In this document: positions 59,428-64,000 of the stretch, piece after piece
How positions within the stretch are numbered: the first letter of the stretch is position 1
Layout of the letters: each line of letters begins with the position of its first letter
Origin: Bog-532 sp963742865
GTDB lineage: Bacteria; Actinomycetota; Actinomycetes; Streptosporangiales; Streptosporangiaceae
Direction of reading: 5' to 3'
NCBI GenBank assembly: GCA_963742865.1
Contig: CAVUNW010000011.1
Coordinates: 124,001-188,000 of the forward strand
DNA: 64,000 bases
Notes under the pieces: model-generated
What the model was told of the DNA's origin: nothing
The model's database searches: none
Seen by the model: only the letters and a program-made list of their open reading frames with translations
Program-made: the position numbers and the translations under genes

Positions 59428-60580
59428 GGGGCTCGGTCTCGACACCGGCGGGCACCTGCTCGTCGACCACGCGCTCGCGCCGCTGGCGCCCGGTGACCAG
59501 CTGACGGTCACCGGGCGGGACCCGGCGCTATCCATTCACCTCGCGGCCTGGTGCCGCGCGCAAGGACACCGTTTCGACGGCGGTGATCCACCGATGATCA
59601 CCAAAGGACAGGCCGGGCAGCAGCGCTGGCAGGGCGCCGTCCGGGCCGGTGAGGCGGCCGGGCCCCCACGTCGCAGCGCCGACCCGCGGTGGGGACTCGC
59701 GGCGCGGGGTGCGCTGGTGGAGGCCGGCGGCCCGCCGATCGGAGCCCAGTGGGCCGACCGGGATCACCTCTGGGCCGACATCGCGCCGAAACTCTACGCT
59801 GCGGCTGCGGCCACCCAGTGGGACCCGGCAACCGCTGCCGACTGGTCGGCCGTGATAGCCCTGCCGGCGGAGGTGGAGCACGCGGTGGTGCAGATCATGA
59901 CCTACCTCGTCGAGAACGAGCAGGCAGCGCTGATTATCCCGGCCCGGCTTCTCAGCCAGATCCACCCACACTTCCGCGAGGTGATGCAACTGCTCGCGAC
60001 CCAGGCCGCAGATGAGGCGCGTCATGTCGAGGTGTTCAGTCGCCGCGCGCTGCTAAGCGGCGGCCCGCTCGGCACGTCAGGCGCTGGCGGCCGCGCCTCA
60101 CTGCAGACCCTGCTCAGCGAACCAGATTTCACCTCCGCCAGCTTCCTGCTGTCGGTCCTCGGCGAGGGCACCTTCGTCGATCTGCTGCGCTTCCTGCACC
60201 GCCACGCCCCCGATCCGGTCACCGCGGACGTGACCAGGCTCGCGCTGCGCGACGAGGCGCGGCACGTCGCGTTCGGGGTAGCCCACACCGCGCACGCGGC
60301 CCGCGCCGACCCCGGCTACCTCGGCGTGCTCCGGCAGGCCGTGGAGCGGCGGCACGCCACCCTGCTCGACACCGCCGGGCTGGGCAGTGAGGTATTCGAC
60401 GCACTGGTCCTGCTCGCTGCGGGCTCGTGGGAATCCGAGGCCATCAGCCGCGGCTGGCGCGCGGTGCAGCTGCTGCAGCAGACCATGGACGAGGGCCGCC
60501 GGCGGCGGCTGGCATACATCGGGTTCCCGGCCGGCGAAGCCGCCGAGCTCTCCGCACTGCACACCCGTAACTTTATGTAA
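59405..60580 (+). CDS. TusA-like domain fused to a ferritin-like di-iron enzyme
   Basis: 391 residues from GTG 59405, overlapping the previous gene by 23 bases (GAAGG ribosome site). Residues ~5-60 look like a TusA/SirA fold (LDTGGHLLVDHALAPLAPGD, LTVTGRDPALSIHLAAWCRA) but the CPxP cysteine is absent. From about residue 150, helices with EVEHAVVQIMTYLVENEQAA, QAADEARHVEVFSRRALLSG and RLALRDEARHVAFGVAHTAH contain two DEARH motifs, the di-iron E-x-x-H ligands of ferritin-like oxygenases. Probably an O2-activating enzyme working with the acyl-CoA dehydrogenase relative. I know of no described pathway with this trio. Confidence 0.75.
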   Translation: MSATTHLEGLGLDTGGHLLVDHALAPLAPGDQLTVTGRDPALSIHLAAWCRAQGHRFDGGDPPMITKGQAGQQRWQGAVRAGEAAGPPRRSADPRWGLAARGALVEAGGPPIGAQWADRDHLWADIAPKLYAAAAATQWDPATAADWSAVIALPAEVEHAVVQIMTYLVENEQAALIIPARLLSQIHPHFREVMQLLATQAADEARHVEVFSRRALLSGGPLGTSGAGGRASLQTLLSEPDFTSASFLLSVLGEGTFVDLLRFLHRHAPDPVTADVTRLALRDEARHVAFGVAHTAHAARADPGYLGVLRQAVERRHATLLDTAGLGSEVFDALVLLAAGSWESEAISRGWRAVQLLQQTMDEGRRRRLAYIGFPAGEAAELSALHTRNFM

Positions 60581-62079
60581 CCAGCCCCTCCGGAGGCGGG
60601 CCGCAGCACGGGCGGTTCCCACGTTCACTGCTGTTCGATTCATCACGCCCCCGGTCTGGCCTTGCCGCCCCAGCACTTCATCTCGCCGCCGTCTCGACAG
60701 CTTCCTTACCTGGTCGTCAGCCACCCCGGCAGCGACCACCAGCTTGCCCAGATCGGCCCCGGCGCCTGGAACGCCGCGACATCATGCCCCCAGGGTGGGG
60801 CCAATTGAAAAGAGAACCCTCCTCCACACACCCACCCCGGGTGGGGCCAGATCAGAGAAGAACACTGGGCCCAAATCAGACCTCCCGGCCCGGCGCCGGT
60901 ACTTCGATGCGCTGCTGCGCGCATCTGTCCTGCTGATCATCCCGTCTGTCGTCGACCCGCCCGTTTGGGGGAGCGGGCCTGGCCCCAAGGGTCAAAGGTG
61001 GAGCGCCCCACTGAACGAACGACCTTGACGCGTGGGGGCCGGTCTGCTCGGCTCGCCCGGGTCGATGGTAGGCGCGATGATCAGGCTCGACCTCAGCTAT
61101 CTACGGCCCTGGTCGGCCATCCCCGATCATCCCGGAGCCTGATGAGCCCCGCCGGGGGCAGCATCGATGCCCGCACTGTCAGCCTGGGAATCGGTACCGT
61201 CCGGGCTTGCACGGGGCCTGACCTGCGCCGAGGCTTAGCCGCGAATGACCGTGAGAGACCCTCTTTTACCGGTGTTAATGGCGCGCTAACCGGCACGACG
61301 GTCTGCCCGCTGACCTGGCCTGATCCTGCCCCTCCCCCGTCCTCCTCGTGGCTGCCACCCCTCGGGCCGTGGCCGGCGTGTAAAGACTCGCGGCTTGACC
61401 TTGACTCGGCGGCCTCGGCCAAGATCATCGCGGCGGGCAGGCGGCGGTCAGCGCATGGCCACGGCAAGGGCTCTCTCGTTGTAACTACCTAACGTACTCA
61501 ACTATACACCTATAGCTATCTGTTGGCCGATGCCCGGGCTCCGGGATGATCGCTAATGCTTCTGGTGAGGACCGAGGTCTACGTATCCCGCGGCATGCCG
61601 TCGAGAGCGCGACGCTGGGACCGAGAGGCCGGACGTCCCAGCTGGTATTCGGCTTCGGCGGCGACGCTGGTCTTAAGGTCGAGGACAAGGCGGAGCTGGC
61701 CGCGTCGGTGGTCCTATACCTGGCCGGGCGGAGGAGCGGGCCCGGCGGAGGAGCAGGGCAAGGTCGCGGATCTGCGGCTGAGTGCTTTGGCCGTCCTTTC
61801 CAGGCCTGGCGTCGGCCTGCCACCGGATCCCCTGGCGCCACCCGAACCGGACTGTACCGGCAGGCGACAGCGAGCTTCTGATCGGGTCATACAACTTCAG
61901 TAAGAGGATCCAGATACCTTGTCGCCTTCAGGCCTCAGGGGTTACTTTGAATTCTGAAGGCGGAAAGCAGCTGATCAAGACATTACTAGGAACAGCGAGT
62001 AACGAAGAGCTCTTTCCTTCGCACTTGCAACACTTGTCACAATCGGCTCTCAGCGTCAACCTTACGGGAGGGCAGCGCC
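60581..62079. other. 1.5-kb gap without recognised genes
   Basis: The stretch holds an imperfect direct repeat (listed next) and otherwise no frame on either strand that reads as a known protein. From about 61500 the GC content falls. It looks like decayed or non-coding DNA between two unrelated operons; it must contain the promoter for the gene at 62080. Confidence 0.4.
60790..60872 (+). repeat. Imperfect direct repeat resembling an IS end
   Basis: CAGGGTGGGGCCAATTGAAA (ending -AGAGAAC, 60790-60816) recurs as CCGGGTGGGGCCAGATCAGA (ending -GAAGAAC, about 60838-60864), a 48-base step. Repeated GGTGGGGCCA blocks near element ends occur in IS21-type elements of actinomycetes (from memory), but no istA/istB gene remains here. 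Low certainty. Confidence 0.35.
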
Positions 62080-62181
62080 GTGTTTGAGAAGGCTCCTGCC
62101 AGGGATCTTTATTCCGAGGCAGAATTCCAGGCCTGGCTCGCAGAGGAGTATATTCCGATCGCCGGTGGCTGGCATTATTGA
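62080..62181 (+). CDS. 33-residue small ORF, in-frame TGA before the next gene
   Basis: GTG 62080 is preceded by GGGAGGGCAGC. The peptide is MFEKAPARDLYSEAEFQAWL followed by AEEYIPIAGGWHY, then TGA, directly followed by ATG 62182 of the next gene in the SAME frame. Two readings fit: a small peptide coupled to the next gene (charged leader plus aromatic end resembles some RiPP precursors), or the true N-terminus of the next protein cut by a nonsense codon, selenocysteine codon or sequencing error. I cannot decide from the sequence. Confidence 0.5.
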   Translation: MFEKAPARDLYSEAEFQAWLAEEYIPIAGGWHY

Positions 62182-63021
62182 ATGGCGGGGGTTCCAGACC
62201 CCCCATTCCTCTCGGTCGAGGGGCCAGAGTTCGCAGATCGGGTACGGACTGCCGAGGAAGTGACGCGCCGGCTTGAGCAAAACAACTGGGACTTCGATGC
62301 GGCACCCGAAGTGTTCAGTCCGGATGCTGCGTGCGACGTAGCAGCGAAGGAAATCGTCAACGTATTCGACGGCAGAGTTCAGACTCGCTATGGGAAGCTA
62401 GTCATGAAAGGGGCCGGAGCCCGCTTCAATCTCATGAGCCATGAGTCCCCTAGGTCTGTCTATCTCGGCGGCCGCCCGCAAGTATTCACCGAAGTCAACT
62501 CCCAAGTGGGAAGCGAAGGTCTGCTCGATTTCGATGAGTTTCGGCGCATTGGGGCTCCTCAGCGCGTGGATCTCTACAACCCGGAAGTCTTCTACCAGCT
62601 TCGCGACGTCGTATTCTGGAATGTACTGAACCGCACCGGTTTGTTTCCGACGGGCTTCGAAGACATTGCCAGGCAGATAAATTCTGGCAACGTGATCCGC
62701 AATCTGCTGTTTGCGCCGGGGCGCCCATCTGAAGATCACGAGAGACCGGTCTTCATGGAAGCCTTCTCCGCAGTGCAGTTCCCTACGGACGTGGTTGAGT
62801 GGATGCCGAAGCCGCTCTTTGGTGGGATGTCACCAGACAGTTTCCACATCGATACGCTGCTCACTGTCGAGCCGACCGATATCTCTCATCCTTATCTCAA
62901 CCTAGTCGCCGAGGGCACTGTGATCTTGCAGGATCGCAGTTATTTCATGCGCCGCTTTGCGGGTATTTCTCCAAAAGATGCTACTCGCGGGCCTGGCGTA
63001 CCCCCTGAGGGGCAGCGATGA
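62182..63021 (+). CDS. Protein of unknown function, operon with carotenoid-oxygenase-like gene
   Basis: 279 residues from ATG 62182. FADRVRTAEEVTRRLEQNNW, CDVAAKEIVNVFDGRVQTRY, FNLMSHESPRSVYLGGRPQV, GLFPTGFEDIARQINSGNVI, HPYLNLVAEGTVILQDRSYF. No signal peptide, no membrane helix, no family recognised. Codon use is less GC-biased than upstream genes, suggesting separate origin. Its stop overlaps the start of the next gene (ATGA), so they are translated together. Confidence 0.65.
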   Translation: MAGVPDPPFLSVEGPEFADRVRTAEEVTRRLEQNNWDFDAAPEVFSPDAACDVAAKEIVNVFDGRVQTRYGKLVMKGAGARFNLMSHESPRSVYLGGRPQVFTEVNSQVGSEGLLDFDEFRRIGAPQRVDLYNPEVFYQLRDVVFWNVLNRTGLFPTGFEDIARQINSGNVIRNLLFAPGRPSEDHERPVFMEAFSAVQFPTDVVEWMPKPLFGGMSPDSFHIDTLLTVEPTDISHPYLNLVAEGTVILQDRSYFMRRFAGISPKDATRGPGVPPEGQR

Positions 63022-64000
63022 TTACGCCTGAATATGCGGATAATACCGATCCATATTCATTCGACCTTCGCGTCCGCGGACGGATTCCCCCGGAACTGGC
63101 AGGGTGGCTTCTAGTTCCGACCAACCGGCGCCACAAGGATCGTGCCCGCTTTGCGCGCTGGCACGATTCCCAGGCCGACTTGATGAGGATCGACCTGTAC
63201 CCGGGGAGGCCCGGGCGGGTGAGGGCTAATGTCCTCGAGGTAGACCCGATGGCAACGGATGTGGGAGGCGCCCTCGCCTCCGGCGGCTCTCCCGCGCTCG
63301 ATCTACTAGGACTGGGAGAGCCCAGTCCCTATGTGACCCAGCCCAATCACGGAGCGAACATCGCAGGCGACACACTTTGGGCGACTAATCTCCTTTTCGG
63401 TGCGCCGCTCGAAGTCGACATCCCCCGATGGAAGCCGGTAAGGGTTCTCAGTTATCTAGAACTCAGCCGGCTCTCCCCGCGTATTAGTGGCACATCACAC
63501 TTTGCGTGGAGCCTGGACCGGCGGCACGCCTACTTTCATCAGTCGCATCTCGAACCCGGTATCGGTGGTGGACCGGTTCGGGCCACTGACCTGACACTGT
63601 TTGAACTGGATATCCAGACGGGAAGAGAGCGCTCTTGGCGACTAATTTCCCCGCCAGGCGATGGCGGGCCGGAAATTGCCAACTTCCATTCGGCCTTCTA
63701 CTTCAAGCAAGCCGACCGCGAGTTCGTTGGACTGCTGCGTACCGGAGCATTGCTCGAGACCCTGGCACCTCACACCGCAGCTTTTAACCACACGGTACTG
63801 CCGGCGGCGCCATCAAGTATCTGGATCGTCGAAATCGATCATGCGCAAAGCGATCTTCAGGCAAGGATTCTGCCCGGAGTCCGCGAGCTCGATGGGTTGG
63901 CGCTGTCCCACCTTGATGTCGACGCCTCAAGCGGAGACGGATTCGTGCTGTACGCCAACTTCAAGGAAGCCGACGTTGGTGAAGAGACCCATGGCCCGAA
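63018..64000 (+). CDS. Carotenoid-oxygenase (RPE65/CCD)-like protein, 3' partial
   Basis: Starts ATG 63018 and runs past the window end (327 residues seen). DLRVRGRIPPELAGWLLVPT resembles the family opening (G-x-I-P-x-x-L-x-G); VTQPNHGANIAGDTLWATNL and GTSHFAWSLDRRHAYFHQSH fit blades one and two with a candidate iron His, then IANFHSAFYF and LSHLDVDASSGDGFVLYANF resemble the third and fourth His regions of the propeller. It would use non-heme iron to cleave a double bond of an apocarotenoid or stilbene. Sequence similarity is distant, so the substrate is open. Confidence 0.6.
   Translation, partial: MITPEYADNTDPYSFDLRVRGRIPPELAGWLLVPTNRRHKDRARFARWHDSQADLMRIDLYPGRPGRVRANVLEVDPMATDVGGALASGGSPALDLLGLGEPSPYVTQPNHGANIAGDTLWATNLLFGAPLEVDIPRWKPVRVLSYLELSRLSPRISGTSHFAWSLDRRHAYFHQSHLEPGIGGGPVRATDLTLFELDIQTGRERSWRLISPPGDGGPEIANFHSAFYFKQADREFVGLLRTGALLETLAPHTAAFNHTVLPAAPSSIWIVEIDHAQSDLQARILPGVRELDGLALSHLDVDASSGDGFVLYANFKEADVGEETHGP

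Noticed and set aside
60706..61028. Open frames in the 60.6-61.1 kb gap as a real gene
   Set aside because: No family-like segment, no ribosome site, and several equally long frames on both strands from GC bias.

Overview
The window is very GC-rich DNA with GTG and TTG starts, short intergenic gaps and ATGA start/stop overlaps. The protein families (DevR/DevS, Acg-type nitroreductase, USP, CBS-BON, mycothiol-type isomerase, DUF4389) point to a filamentous or soil actinobacterium. I cannot name the species. No rRNA, tRNA or CRISPR array was seen.

Layout. 1-2.8 kb (minus): an electron-transfer cluster of NuoF-like flavoprotein, ferric-reductase-type membrane protein, ApbE flavin transferase and a small anchored protein. 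3-5 kb (plus): an OmpR-type two-component system ending in a perfect 18-bp hairpin. 5.1-28.5 kb: a block resembling the mycobacterial DosR/DevR dormancy regulon. It holds a cytochrome b without Rieske partner, an Acg-like nitroreductase, an HTH-PPOX protein, a DevS-like kinase, a second PPOX protein, a GNAT/acyl-CoA synthetase fusion, two divergent CBS-BON proteins, DevR, a USP, a secreted lectin/deacetylase, a CtpE-like P-type ATPase, a flavin monooxygenase and a P-type ATPase fused to hemerythrin. Palindromes of the form GGGAC-N4-GTCCC sit upstream of most of these genes and recur at 36.5 and 49.7 kb, so the block is probably one hypoxia/redox regulon. 28.7-33.6 kb: heme oxygenase divergent from a bacteriophytochrome, then GlgC and a lone receiver protein.

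33.7-44 kb is a decayed accessory region: a broken PAS sensor, a secreted beta-propeller protein, two IS5-like transposase remnants, an SpvB-toxin remnant, an AAA/LuxR fragment, a frameshifted trefoil-like gene, then an intact TetR/SRPBCC divergent pair. 44-49 kb is a LacI-controlled catabolic cluster (amidohydrolase remnant, cysteine dioxygenase, DAO oxidase, homocysteine methyltransferase) with a four-copy, 13-bp-phased operator array. 49-57 kb mixes SnoaL, a 34-residue-repeat protein, FMN reductase, tryptophanase/tyrosine phenol-lyase, a frameshifted GalT-like gene, PhyH dioxygenase, DUF1841 and DUF4389. 57.4-60.6 kb is a tight, unfamiliar three-gene operon: acyl-CoA dehydrogenase, cytosolic PhnD-like binding protein, TusA-ferritin-like fusion. 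60.6-62.1 kb appears non-coding. The window ends in a lower-GC operon: a 33-codon ORF, an unknown protein in the same frame after one TGA, and a partial carotenoid-oxygenase-like enzyme.

Several genes (ApbE, NuoF-like, GalT-like, trefoil-like, CMD-like) show single-base frame breaks. Some may be real decay and some sequencing error; only reads can tell.
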